Assembly: GCF_024438035.1 (NCBI RefSeq)
Contig: NZ_JANFQF010000021.1
Coordinates: 42,954 to 106,953 of the forward strand
From: Rhodococcus tibetensis
Lineage (GTDB): Bacteria; Actinomycetota; Actinomycetes; Mycobacteriales; Mycobacteriaceae
DNA length: 64,000 bases
Reading direction: 5' to 3'
Below the pieces are notes generated by a model. The model was not told the origin of the DNA and ran no database searches. It was given only the letters and a program-made list of their open reading frames with translations. Shown in pieces: positions 8,069 through 18,885 of the stretch. The position numbers were made by a program, and so were the translations under genes. Within the stretch, counting starts at the first letter, position 1, and every line of letters begins with the position of its first letter.

Positions 8069-9007
8069 ATGACTCGTGCGGTACCGAAGAACATGGCCTG
8101 GATTCCGGGTGGCACGTTTTGGATGGGGTCGGAGGACTTCTATCCCGAGGAGCGCCCCGTCCACCAGGTGACGGTCGACGGGTTCTGGATGGACTCGCAC
8201 CAGGTGACCGTCGCCGAGTTCCGGCGGTTCGTGAAAGACACCGGGCACGTCACGACCGCCGAGGTCGTGCCCGACCCCGCGCAGTATCCGGGCGCGGACC
8301 CGTCGTTACTGGTCCCCGGATCGCTGGTATTCACGCCGACCCCCGGACCGGTTCCGCTCGGCGACTACACCCGCTGGTGGTCGTTCACGCCGGGGGCGGA
8401 CTGGCGTCATCCAGAAGGTCCAGACAGCAACGTCGGCGGACGTGAACGCCATCCCGTCACCCATGTGTCGTGGTTCGACGCCCGCGCGTACGCGCAATGG
8501 GCCGGCAAGGACCTGCCGACGGAAGCAGAGTGGGAGTGTGCGGCGCGCGGCGGACTGGACCGGAAACCGTTCGTGTGGGGCGATGAGCACGAGCCGGGCG
8601 GCAGGCCGGGCGGCAATGTATGGCAAGGGCAGTTCCCGTGGGAAAACTTGCTCGCGGACGGCTTCGCCCGCACATCGCCAGTGGGTCACTTCCGGCCCAA
8701 CGGATACCAGCTCAGTGACATGGCCGGCAACGTGTGGGAGTGGACCACCGACCATTTCACCGCTGATCACTTCGCGAGCGGGAAGAACGTTGCGCCCACC
8801 AGTTCTTGCTGCATTCCGACCAATCCGAGAGTCGACACTGCGCGTGTCGAGAACCCCGGCGAGCCCTACGCGCGGCGAGTCATCAAGGGTGGTTCGCACC
8901 TGTGCGCGCCGAACTACTGCCTGCGCTACCGGCCGTCGGCTCGGCAGGGCGACACCGAGGAGACGTCGACGTGCCACATCGGGTTCCGGTGCATCATGCG
9001 ACCGTGA
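8069..9007 (+). CDS. Formylglycine-generating enzyme (sulfatase-activating, SUMF1 family)
   Basis: 312-residue protein matching mycobacterial FGE along its length: WIPGGTFWMGSEDFYPEERPVHQVTVDGF, LPTEAEWE, GNVWEWT, and the C-terminal GGSHLCAPNYCLRYRP with both catalytic cysteines (C279 and C284) that bind Cu(I). FGE converts a Cys in CxPxR sulfatases to formylglycine using oxygen. The ATG at 8069 begins just before the conserved domain, so no signal peptide is present and the enzyme is cytosolic. No CxPxR sulfatase gene is seen in this window, so its substrate is elsewhere. The alkylsulfatase at 16885 is a zinc enzyme that does not need FGE. Confidence 0.9.
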   Translation: MTRAVPKNMAWIPGGTFWMGSEDFYPEERPVHQVTVDGFWMDSHQVTVAEFRRFVKDTGHVTTAEVVPDPAQYPGADPSLLVPGSLVFTPTPGPVPLGDYTRWWSFTPGADWRHPEGPDSNVGGRERHPVTHVSWFDARAYAQWAGKDLPTEAEWECAARGGLDRKPFVWGDEHEPGGRPGGNVWQGQFPWENLLADGFARTSPVGHFRPNGYQLSDMAGNVWEWTTDHFTADHFASGKNVAPTSSCCIPTNPRVDTARVENPGEPYARRVIKGGSHLCAPNYCLRYRPSARQGDTEETSTCHIGFRCIMRP

Positions 9008-9074
9008 GGCTGCGGGCCGGTCTCACCTCACGGGGATGAAGACAGACGGCGCCCGCTGCGGTTGAGTCGGTCGG

Positions 9075-10001
9075 GTGCGGTCGACCAAGCTGTCAGTGAC
9101 CCTGGCCCGGGAAGCTCTTGCGGCGCGGACCGAATCGGCCAACGGCTGGTTGCAGGGCACCCCTCCCGGCCGAACAATACGTCGCGTCATCGACGGACTC
9201 GTCGAGATCGAACTCGTCGACCGGTCGATGACGCTCGCCGCGAGAATATTCACGTCGGTACTACCCGTGATGATTGCGGCCTCGACGTTGAGCAGTTGGA
9301 ACCTGACCGCCCGCACCATCAAAAACCAGTTCGGCTTCGACCCCACGGTGTTGACTTCCACGTCCGGCGCCGTGGACACCACCGACCCGTCCTTCGCAGC
9401 GTTCGGGGTGGTCGGTCTGCTGATGATCGCGATCAGCGGCACGTCGTTTGCCCGGGCCCTCGCCCGGATCTACGGGAAGATCTGGAACGTCCCGTCGATC
9501 AACCTCCGGGACGCCTGGCGATGGCTGGTGGTCCTGTTCGCCGTCGCGCTGTCGGGGACGGCGATCGGCCTGGCGAGCGAGCTCGCGAGCGTCCGGTTCA
9601 TCGGGCCACCCCTCGCAGTCGCCGGGGAGTTCGCGGTGTGGATGGCCGTCTGGACTCTCAGCCCGTACCTGCTGACGATGGGCACCCTCGAGGGCCGCGT
9701 CCTCTGGGCCACCGGGGCGCTGACCGCGGCAGCACTCACTGCTCTCCACGTCGGCGGACGTCTCGTTCTGCCCCGGATCACCGCCTCCGCACAGCACCAG
9801 TTCGGGCCACTAGGCCTGGTGTTCACCGCGATCAGCTGGCTGTTCGTCCTGTCCGTCGTGATCGTGGGGTCCGCGGTGATCGTCAAAGCCGTCGCGCTGG
9901 ACGAGGCCTACATCGGGCGGTATCTCCGCGGGCCGGACGCCGTCGCGTCAGAACGCTCCGCCGAGTCCCTTGCCGAGAACGACGGCTCCCATGACGAGTA
10001 G
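9075..10001 (+). CDS. YihY/BrkB-type integral membrane protein
   Basis: 308-residue membrane protein of the YihY/BrkB (YhjD-like) group, with about six hydrophobic spans, including IFTSVLPVMIAAST, GVVGLLMIAISGTSFA, WLVVLFAVALSGTAIGLA and LVFTAISWLFVLSVVIVGSAVIV. Conserved polar bits include the early MTLAARIFTSVLP loop. The physiological role of this family is unsettled. The GTG start at 9075 gives a short cytosolic N-terminus. Its last 54 nt overlap, tail to tail, the 3' end of the GAP-family gene on the other strand. Confidence 0.8.
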   Translation: MRSTKLSVTLAREALAARTESANGWLQGTPPGRTIRRVIDGLVEIELVDRSMTLAARIFTSVLPVMIAASTLSSWNLTARTIKNQFGFDPTVLTSTSGAVDTTDPSFAAFGVVGLLMIAISGTSFARALARIYGKIWNVPSINLRDAWRWLVVLFAVALSGTAIGLASELASVRFIGPPLAVAGEFAVWMAVWTLSPYLLTMGTLEGRVLWATGALTAAALTALHVGGRLVLPRITASAQHQFGPLGLVFTAISWLFVLSVVIVGSAVIVKAVALDEAYIGRYLRGPDAVASERSAESLAENDGSHDE

Positions 10002-10613
10002 CAGCACACTCATGACGGCTGCGTTGTTCGCCTGCAGCCACACCTTCAGGTTGTCGAGGGTCCCCCTCATCTTGTCGGCGGCGACAGCGTAGGCAACCAC
10101 GGGAACGAGCACCGTCGAGCCGGCCAGCACTGTGAACACCACCAGCGCGATCCCTTGCTCACCGCCGCTCACCCCGGACGAGCCGATCACCACACCCGCG
10201 GAAACACACAGCAGGAGGTTCTTGGGATTGACTGCGGCCAGGACGAATCCGAATCCGATCGACTTGACGAAGCTCAGATCATCGATGGCCTGCATCCACT
10301 TCGGTGGTTCCGCATGGGCATTGCGACCTCTCCACTGCCGTCCGGCGAGCAGGAGCAGCAGCACACCGAGGACGACCTTGACCCACGACGTCGTCGCCGA
10401 GGGGCCATCGGAGTCGGCGGTGTCGATACCTCCGGCGAGAAGCACGACGATGCCGGTGGCCACGAGAATCCCGGCTATCCACCCCACGCCGAAGCCCGCA
10501 CTCGCACCGCCGGCGCGCTTCGACAACAACATCAGGATGACCGCGATGATCGGAATCGGTGAAATGGCGACACCGACGGCGAGCGGGAGCATTTCTCCGA
10601 TGACCGAGCCCAT
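9948..10613 (-). CDS. GAP/LysE-like membrane transport protein
   Basis: 221-residue protein with about six transmembrane segments (MLPLAVGVAISPIPIIAVILMLLS, FGVGWIAGILVATGIVVLLAGG, VVLGVLLLLLAGRQW and others) and the NPKNLLL signature after the central loop. This is typical of the actinobacterial GAP family, related to LysE-type exporters and to the Sap protein of sulfolipid transport. The ATG at 10613 opens directly into the first span. The substrate is unknown. Its C-terminal coding region overlaps the YihY gene end by 54 nt; both frames end in plausible tails, so I see no reason to discard either. Confidence 0.8.
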   Translation of the reverse strand: MGSVIGEMLPLAVGVAISPIPIIAVILMLLSKRAGGASAGFGVGWIAGILVATGIVVLLAGGIDTADSDGPSATTSWVKVVLGVLLLLLAGRQWRGRNAHAEPPKWMQAIDDLSFVKSIGFGFVLAAVNPKNLLLCVSAGVVIGSSGVSGGEQGIALVVFTVLAGSTVLVPVVAYAVAADKMRGTLDNLKVWLQANNAAVMSVLLLVMGAVVLGKGLGGAF

Positions 10614-10666
10614 ACCCGAACCGTAGGGGCGGCGGTCTCGTCGCGCCTCGCACCCGGTGGGTGAAT

Positions 10667-10728
10667 GTGAGTGCCGCAGGACAATTCTGAGTACTGCGGC
10701 ACTCACCAGACGCGGCGAGCGCCGCGTC
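10667..10728. terminator. Double hairpin between asd and the GAP gene
   Basis: GTGAGTGCCGCAG (10667-10679) pairs perfectly with 10694-10706, and GACGCGGC (10709-10716) pairs with 10721-10728 around GAGC. The second hairpin is 6 nt beyond the asd stop on the minus strand, so the pair probably terminates ask-asd transcription. The GAGTGCC stem recurs in the terminator at 30988. No long U-run follows, common in actinobacteria. Confidence 0.6.
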
Positions 10729-10734
10729 ACTCAC

Positions 10735-13038
<2,304 letters not shown>

Positions 13039-13133
13039 GCGTTTCTACCTCCAGGTCGAAGAATCTGTACTGGTCCAGCTGTCGAGCTTACCGGCGCAGT
13101 CCAATGTGATCCCGGGTGAGTCCGTCGGGCCGC

Positions 13134-14093
13134 TTATCCGAACACCGTGGTCGCGGCCTCCGCGACCCTCGCGACTTCCGTGCAGTTCGGCCCGTGAACA
13201 GTGACGACTGCACCGGCGGAACCGAGCTTGCGGGTGAACTCGTCCACCTGAGCGCCGGGCCGCGTGACGTCGATGGGCTCACCGACAGGGGTGCTCCACT
13301 GGCATCGGTCCCCGACCATCTCCGGATCGGCCTGAACGCGCGGTCTGTTTCCGTTGATCGGCGCGAGTGTGAATGTCACCGTCACCTCGGTTCCGGGCTC
13401 GCGCCGCGTGGGAAACAGAACGCAGTCGAACGGGGTCGGCGCGGCAGCGGGATCGACGACGCGACCGCCCGCCGCGTCCCCGAGGACGCCCAGCACCTCG
13501 CACGGATCATGGCTCGCCAATGCCACTTGCCGAGAGGAGGAGCCTCGGCCCGGCAATCCCGACGCCATTGCGTCGATCGCCGACACGAGCACTGCGTCGA
13601 CAAGGGGGCAGACGTCCTCGCCGGCGACCGTTCCCGCGCGGACCGTCGCGAGCTGCGGCGCCACCTCCAAGCTGCCGAGCTCCAGCTGGAAGACGCGCTC
13701 ACAGGTTCCTCGGGCAAGGTCGGCCCCCGCACCGCCATACACCGTCACCCCGTCCACCGTGTCCGGCTCGGTCAGCGATTTTCCCGAGAGCATCGACGGC
13801 AGAAGAGAGAGCTCCACGTAGGTGGTGCCGCCGCGCGGTCCTGCCATCAGGGCCGAACACACCGACAGCTGTACCGCCGACCCGTACTGAAGGATCGGCC
13901 CGAAGTCGCGTAGCGGCCCCTCGTCGAGCAGTCCACAGGGATCGGCCGCACGGAGGGCGTCCTCGAGCTCGAGATGACGCTGCTCGGGCGCGGACAGTGC
14001 CTTCTGCGGCGTCGCAGCGGGAGTTCCCGCGACCGAATGCCCACACCCGGACGTGATCACGGCACAGAGAACCGCCGCGGCGACCTTGTTCAT
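13134..14093 (-). CDS. DPC-repeat lipoprotein (DUF3558-like)
   Basis: 319-residue secreted lipoprotein. MNKVAAAVLCAVITSGCGHS is a lipoprotein signal with lipobox TSGC, so the mature protein is anchored outside the membrane. The mature part contains two similar halves, each starting at a DPC motif (AADPCGLLDEG and SHDPCEVLGVL) with later Cys residues (SVCSALM, FDCVLFPT) that could form disulfides. This recalls the DUF3558 lipoproteins of mycolata, whose function is unknown. A related gene with the same two-module plan lies at 41290-42303. The ATG at 14093 is chosen because it directly yields the signal peptide. It is separated from ask by 95 bp. Confidence 0.8.
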   Translation of the reverse strand: MNKVAAAVLCAVITSGCGHSVAGTPAATPQKALSAPEQRHLELEDALRAADPCGLLDEGPLRDFGPILQYGSAVQLSVCSALMAGPRGGTTYVELSLLPSMLSGKSLTEPDTVDGVTVYGGAGADLARGTCERVFQLELGSLEVAPQLATVRAGTVAGEDVCPLVDAVLVSAIDAMASGLPGRGSSSRQVALASHDPCEVLGVLGDAAGGRVVDPAAAPTPFDCVLFPTRREPGTEVTVTFTLAPINGNRPRVQADPEMVGDRCQWSTPVGEPIDVTRPGAQVDEFTRKLGSAGAVVTVHGPNCTEVARVAEAATTVFG

Positions 14094-14121
14094 CCGATCC
14101 CCCCTCGAATCGGCCCGAACA

Positions 14122-15117
14122 CTACCGGCCAGGCGCTGCACGGAGACCGAAAGCTTCGGCACGGTCGACGATCCGCCACTCGGGCGCGTCGATCGTTCGG
14201 ATCTCGAAGAAGTCGTCGTTGTAGTCGAAGACGTGATACATCAGTTGCCAGCCGTTGACGACCGCGCCGCCCTCCCCCGATTTCAGCGCCGCGACGATCG
14301 ATTCGCGACCGGCCTGCGCCCGCCGTCAGCACGGACGCGAGATCGGGAGGCGCTTCGACGTACGGGGGCGGCCCGACTTCGAGCAACCCGAGCGGCGCGA
14401 ACGCCTGCTGCACCACGAGGTCCCGGGCGCCGGAGGATAGGCCAGCGCATACACGCGGAGCTTCTCCCAGAACGCCAACTCCTCCGGAACGTTCGGGTCG
14501 GGCGTGGGTAACCCCGATGCTGGATCGTGATCGCCGACCGGTGTCAGGGCGAGCCCGGACTGCAGTTCCTGCACCCGCGGCAGGTCGTCCTCCCCCTCGC
14601 ATGCCCAGCGGCCGATAATGGAGCCCACCGCGGTCGGGAACGAGATTCGGGTGGCTCCTTCCAGCACGCCTGCCTCCCAGCCCGGCCCCGTGAGCCGGTA
14701 GGTGCCCGCGGATGTACCCGTCGCTCGCTTGCCGACATACGCGAAATTGTTCGTCCACGCGTCAACGAATTGCAGCACGTAGTACGTCCCGCCGGTGTCC
14801 GGCACGGTCAGCAACTGCGGGCCGTGCGTGAGGTCCATTTGGGCGATCGAACAGATGGTGTCGTTGTTCACCGAGACGAACGTGTCCCGGGGCCCCGCGA
14901 GCGTGCGCGCGTGGCTGAACCAATTGAAGGGCCCCGCATCGAGACTCCCTTTACCCTCCGATACGAAACGGTTCACCTGGTCGAGGTCGAACACCTGCGG
15001 AAATCCGTACATCCACGCCTTGGCAGCGAGTTCCTGCAGCTCTGCACCCAGGACTTTCTCCTGTCCGTTGGCGGCTTCGCCGCCCGTGCGCCTTTGTGGG
15101 AGCTGGAGCAACCACAA
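14122..15117 (-). pseudogene. Decayed DUF1254-family gene (two frameshifts, both ends lost)
   Basis: A DUF1254-type sequence can be followed across three frames on the minus strand: ELAAKAWMYGFPQVFDLDQVNRF to FWEKLRVYALAYPP (15060 to ~14435); then DLVVQQAFAPLGLLEVGPPPYVEAPPDLASVL (~14440 to ~14320); then AGRESIVAALKSGEGGAVVNG, DYNDDFFEIRTIDAPEW, ending at the TAG at 14122-14124. So two frameshifts are needed, near 14430 and 14318. The C-terminal DUF1214 part is absent. The open frame's first ~18 residues (MWLLQLPQRRTGGEAANG) are encoded by a palindromic repeat, so the true 5' end and any signal peptide are lost. Sequencing error could explain a frameshift, but not all four defects. Confidence 0.75.
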
Positions 15118-15140
15118 GGCGCACGAGCGCGCAGCGCCTC
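15070..15140 (-). repeat. Three-hairpin palindromic repeat, variant copy
   Basis: Read on the minus strand: a GC-rich flank GAGGCGCTGCGCGCTC, a long imperfect stem (15107-15124 pairing with 15086-15104), then GGCGGC-N3-GCCGCC (15070-15084). The layout matches the copies at 18694, 39053 and 62657, but with a different central stem. It begins 13 nt after the stop of the DUF7144 gene, in the same orientation, and supplies the apparent N-terminus of the DUF1254 remnant. Confidence 0.75.
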
Positions 15141-15153
15141 GGCGTCCGTCGTC

Positions 15154-15591
15154 CTAGTACGTGCCGGTGTCGTACTTGCTGGTGTCCCACGTGGTGACGG
15201 CCCAGATCACGACCACGTCCAGAGCGATGATCAGAATCGACCACAACGGGTAGTACGGAAGCCACAGGAAGTTCGCGAGAATCGACAGTGCAGCAATGCA
15301 AACGGCCACGATCCGCGCCCAGGTAGCGCCCGTCATCAGGCCGACGGCACTGGCGACCAGGACGACGCCCAGAACGATGTGAATCCACCCCCACGTGGTG
15401 GTGTCGAACTGATAGGTGTACTCGACGCCGATGACCAGAAGATCGTCGGAGGCAACTGCGGCGATCCCCTGGAAGAAGGAGATCACGCCCACCGTCAGCA
15501 GCAATATCGCCGCTGCCAGCGAGGTTCCCGCGGCAAAACCCTGTTTGACAGGGCTGTTCGTCCTGGACTCCGGATTTGTCGTCATGTCCAT
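15154..15591 (-). CDS. DUF7144-type four-span membrane protein
   Basis: 145-residue membrane protein with four hydrophobic segments: TSLAAAILLLTVGVISFFQGI, WIHIVLGVVLVASAVGLMTG, WARIVAVCIAALSILANFLW and SILIIALDVVVIWAVTTW. The pattern and the GWIHIVLGVV and PYYPLWS motifs match the widespread actinobacterial DUF7144 family, of unknown function. The ATG at 15591 opens MDMTTNPESR; a start two codons later is equally possible. It is monocistronic, ends next to a palindromic repeat, and is divergent from the AI-2E transporter gene. Confidence 0.8.
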   Translation of the reverse strand: MDMTTNPESRTNSPVKQGFAAGTSLAAAILLLTVGVISFFQGIAAVASDDLLVIGVEYTYQFDTTTWGWIHIVLGVVLVASAVGLMTGATWARIVAVCIAALSILANFLWLPYYPLWSILIIALDVVVIWAVTTWDTSKYDTGTY

Positions 15592-15763
15592 GCCCTTCTC
15601 GAAGGATGTGTTCGAACAGTCGAATCGTCCTTCGAGTGCGCCGGTGCCGGCATCATCCGCACCGGGTGATCCTCATCTGCAACGGATGATGCGGCGCAAA
15701 CAGCCAAGTGCGAGAGTCGAGATCGGCATGCCCACGGGCCGACCTTTTCCGAAGGGGTACGTG

Positions 15764-16888
15764 ATGACCGATCCGCCAGACGTGTCCGTGCCGACGGCAG
15801 ACTCTCGGTGGTCGATGCCGCGAGGCCTGATCGTGATTCTCGGGCTGGCCGCCCTCGTCGTGACTGTGGCGGGGATCCAGGTGGCCGCGTCGATTGTCGG
15901 CCCGATCTTCCTCGCTCTGATGCTGACCGTCGCGGTTCACCCGCTGCCCGAATGGCTGCACCGGAAGGGTGTCCCAGGATGGCTCGCGACGATCGCGGCG
16001 ATCCTGGTGGTCAACGGCATCGTTCTCGTCCTCGTGCTGTCGCTGGCCCTGTCGGTCGCCCAGCTCGCAACGCTCCTACCCGAGTACGCGGACGACTTCA
16101 CGGCACTCATCGATGAGGCTCAGAGTTTCCTGAACAGCAACGGCGTGAACTCGACCGACGCCCAGACCCTGCTGTCCCAAGTGGATTACAGCAAGGTGTT
16201 CGGACTCGTGGAGGGCATCCTGCAGGCAATGCTGGGCGTCTTCTCGAATTTGCTGTTCGTCCTCGCCCTGTTGCTGTTCATGGCCGTCGACGGAAGCTCC
16301 TACGGTGCGCGGATGCGGATCGTCACGCAGATGCGCCCCGACATCGCCACCGCTCTCACGTCTTTCTCGGCCGGCACCCGCAAGTATCTGATCGTGTCCA
16401 CGGTCTTCGGGCTGATCGTCGCCGTCATCGACACCGGAGCGCTGTGGGCGCTCGGGATTCCGCTGCCGATCCTGTGGGGACTGCTGTCGTTCATCACCAA
16501 CTACATCCCGAACGTCGGCTTCATCCTGGGGCTGGTTCCGCCGGCGCTGCTCGCCCTGCTCCAGGGCGGTCCGGGACTGATGCTGACGGTCATCGTCGTG
16601 TACAGCGTCATCAACGTCATCATCCAGTCCGTGATCCAGCCGAAGTTCGTCGGTGACGCGGTGGGCCTGTCCGTGACGTTCACGTTCCTGTCGCTGGTGC
16701 TCTGGGCGTGGATCCTCGGGCCGCTCGGCGCGATCCTGGCAATCCCGTTGTCGTTGATGGCGAAGGCGCTGTTGATCGACATCGACCCGTCTACGCGGTG
16801 GGTGAACACAATCCTCAGCAGCGCTCCCACTCCCCCTGCGCCGGTTCCTGCCCCCTCCCCACCGCGACACGAGAAGGAAGAATCATGA
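15764..16888 (+). CDS. AI-2E family transporter (putative exporter)
   Basis: 374-residue polytopic membrane protein of the AI-2E/PerM family: paired N-terminal spans (GLIVILGLAALVVTVAGIQVAA, GPIFLALMLTVAVHPLPEWL), a soluble middle loop rich in acidic residues (ALIDEAQSFLNSNGVNSTDAQTLL), and a C-terminal block with the conserved WGLLSFITNYIPNVGFILGLVPPALLALL. The family name comes from autoinducer-2 export, but most members have other or unknown substrates. The ATG at 15764 has a GAAGGGG ribosome-binding site. The stop overlaps the alkylsulfatase start (ATGA at 16885-16888), so the pair is translationally coupled and may share a substrate. Confidence 0.87.
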   Translation: MTDPPDVSVPTADSRWSMPRGLIVILGLAALVVTVAGIQVAASIVGPIFLALMLTVAVHPLPEWLHRKGVPGWLATIAAILVVNGIVLVLVLSLALSVAQLATLLPEYADDFTALIDEAQSFLNSNGVNSTDAQTLLSQVDYSKVFGLVEGILQAMLGVFSNLLFVLALLLFMAVDGSSYGARMRIVTQMRPDIATALTSFSAGTRKYLIVSTVFGLIVAVIDTGALWALGIPLPILWGLLSFITNYIPNVGFILGLVPPALLALLQGGPGLMLTVIVVYSVINVIIQSVIQPKFVGDAVGLSVTFTFLSLVLWAWILGPLGAILAIPLSLMAKALLIDIDPSTRWVNTILSSAPTPPAPVPAPSPPRHEKEES

Positions 16889-18693
16889 CACCCGATTTCT
16901 CGGACACCACCGATTTCGAGGACGCCGACCGCGGTTTCGTCGACCGCCTCGACCCATGCACCGTCACGGACGCGGGCGGTCGCGCGGTGTGGGACATGCA
17001 GGAGTATTCGTTCCTGAACGGTGACTGTCCGGATACCGCCCACCCGAGCCTCTGGCGCCAGTCGCAACTGTGCGCGAAGGACGGTCTGTACGAGGTCACG
17101 GATGGTATCTACCAGCTACGCGGTATCGACCTGTCCAACATGACGATCGTCGAGGGCGAGACGGGCGTCCTGGTGATCGACCCGCTGATTTCGCGAGAAA
17201 CCGCGGCCACCGCGCTCGCGCTGTACCGGAAGAACCGTGGCGATCGGCCCGTCACCGGTGTGATCTACACGCACTCCCACATCGATCACTTCGGCGGCGT
17301 CGCCGGCGTTCTCCCGGACGGTCGCGACGACGTGCCGATCCTCGCCCCCGAGGGCTTTCTCGAGAACGCCGTGGCCGAAAACGTCTACGCCGGGACCGCG
17401 ATGGGACGTCGCGCCACCTACATGTACGGAGCGTTGCTCCCCAAGGGACCGCGCGGTCACGTCGGCGCCGGCCTCGGCACCAACGTGTCGTCCGGTATCC
17501 CCGGTCTGATCCCACCGACCGTGGACATCACCCACACCGGTCAGGAGGAGACCGTGGACGGCATCCGGATCATCTTCCAGGTGACGCCCGGAACGGAGGC
17601 GCCCGCCGAGATGAACTTCCTGTTCCCGGACCATCGGGCACTGTGTATGGCCGAGAACGCCACCCACAATCTGCACAATCTCTTGACGTTGCGGGGCGCA
17701 TTGGTCCGGGACCCCCGCGCGTGGTCCCGGTATCTCGATCAGGCGATCGAGATGTTCGACGGCGGGTACGACGTCGCGTTCGCCTCCCACCACTGGCCGA
17801 CGTGGGGTCGGGATCGGGTGGTGAAATTCCTGTCGGAGCAGCGCGACCTGTACCAGTACCTGCACGACCAGACGTTGCGGATGCTCAACTCCGGGATGAC
17901 GGGCGTGGAGATCGCGGAAAATTTCCCGATGCCTCCCAGTCTCGAATCGGCATGGCACACACGTGGTTACTACGGCTCTGTCAGCCACAACGTCAAAGCG
18001 ATCTACCAGCGCTACATGGGCTGGTTCGACGGCAATCCGACTTCACTGTGGCAACACACACCGGCGAACGTCGCGACACGATACGTCGAATGCCTGGGCG
18101 GTCAGGCCGAGGTCCTGGCCAAGGCCCAACGCTATTTCGACGACGGTGACTTCCGGTTCGCCGCCGAAATCCTGAAGCATGCGGTGTTCGCCGACCCTTC
18201 GGACAGCGACGCGAAAGAAATGCTCGCCCGCACGTACGAGCAACTCGGGTTCGGCTCGGAGAACGCGACGTGGCGCAACTTCTACCTCACCGGCGCACTC
18301 GAACTGCGCGGGGGAATCGTTCCTCCTCCCATCACAGAACTCGGAGCAGACATGCTCGGCGCCCTGACGATCGAGCAGATTTTCGACTCCGTGGCCCTCC
18401 GTATCAACGGCCCACGAGCCTGGGACAAGTCCCTCGTCGTGGAGTGGCACTTCACCGAACCCGAAGCGCACTACCGGACGACGCTGTCCAACGGTGCACT
18501 CATCCAGACGGTCGCGCCGAGGACCACGACGCGTCCGGACGTCTCGCTGACCCTGACGAAGATGCAGTTGCTCGGACTGTTCGCCGGCAAGGGGCTCGAG
18601 GGCATCGAGGTGACGGGTGACCCGTCGACGCTCCTGGCCCTCACGGAACTTCTCGACGCACCAGACAGCGCGTTCCCGATCGTCACACCGTAG
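16885..18693 (+). CDS. Linear alkylsulfatase, SdsA1-like metallo-beta-lactamase fold
   Basis: 602-residue type III alkylsulfatase. The N-terminal metallo-beta-lactamase domain has the zinc motif THSHIDHFGG (residues ~130-140) and later MAENATHNLHNLLTLRG and FASHHWPTWG ligands. Next comes a dimerisation region (LHDQTLRMLNSGMTGVEIAE), and the end is an SCP2-like domain (~residues 480-602) that gathers the alkyl chain. Such enzymes cleave sulfate from detergents such as dodecyl sulfate. Pseudomonas SdsA1 is secreted, but here no signal peptide is seen, so action is intracellular. Translational coupling to the AI-2E exporter (ATGA) is notable. The LAL regulator downstream may control both. Confidence 0.9.
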   Translation: MTPDFSDTTDFEDADRGFVDRLDPCTVTDAGGRAVWDMQEYSFLNGDCPDTAHPSLWRQSQLCAKDGLYEVTDGIYQLRGIDLSNMTIVEGETGVLVIDPLISRETAATALALYRKNRGDRPVTGVIYTHSHIDHFGGVAGVLPDGRDDVPILAPEGFLENAVAENVYAGTAMGRRATYMYGALLPKGPRGHVGAGLGTNVSSGIPGLIPPTVDITHTGQEETVDGIRIIFQVTPGTEAPAEMNFLFPDHRALCMAENATHNLHNLLTLRGALVRDPRAWSRYLDQAIEMFDGGYDVAFASHHWPTWGRDRVVKFLSEQRDLYQYLHDQTLRMLNSGMTGVEIAENFPMPPSLESAWHTRGYYGSVSHNVKAIYQRYMGWFDGNPTSLWQHTPANVATRYVECLGGQAEVLAKAQRYFDDGDFRFAAEILKHAVFADPSDSDAKEMLARTYEQLGFGSENATWRNFYLTGALELRGGIVPPPITELGADMLGALTIEQIFDSVALRINGPRAWDKSLVVEWHFTEPEAHYRTTLSNGALIQTVAPRTTTRPDVSLTLTKMQLLGLFAGKGLEGIEVTGDPSTLLALTELLDAPDSAFPIVTP

Positions 18694-18762
18694 GCGCTCC
18701 GCGCCTGTGCGTGGTTGGCGAGTGCAGAGACTCGTCAACCACGCACGGGCGGCGGAGCCGCG
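18694..18762 (+). repeat. Three-hairpin palindromic repeat abutting alkylsulfatase stop
   Basis: It starts at the base after the TAG. GCGCTCCGCGC is followed by a 17-bp stem (18707-18723 with 18730-18746, one G-T wobble) and a GC-rich half, CGGGCGGCGGAGCCGC. The long stem repeats the core GTGCGTGGTT also found at 39068, 62672 and 63829. Position suggests transcription termination or mRNA 3'-end protection. Confidence 0.85.
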
Positions 18763-18885
18763 CAGGGCGTTCGCCCACACGAACTCACACGATCTCGCTA
18801 AAATCAGCGCACCGACCAATGCAATCGGCGGTTGGCGATCGTCGAAGATCTTGTTTCTCGGTGCAGCGAGAATGTGGGGGTCGGT

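Noticed and set aside
16885..18693. Alkylsulfatase as the partner substrate of the FGE at 8069
   Set aside because: It has the THxHxDH zinc fold, not the CxPxR sulfatase motif that FGE modifies.
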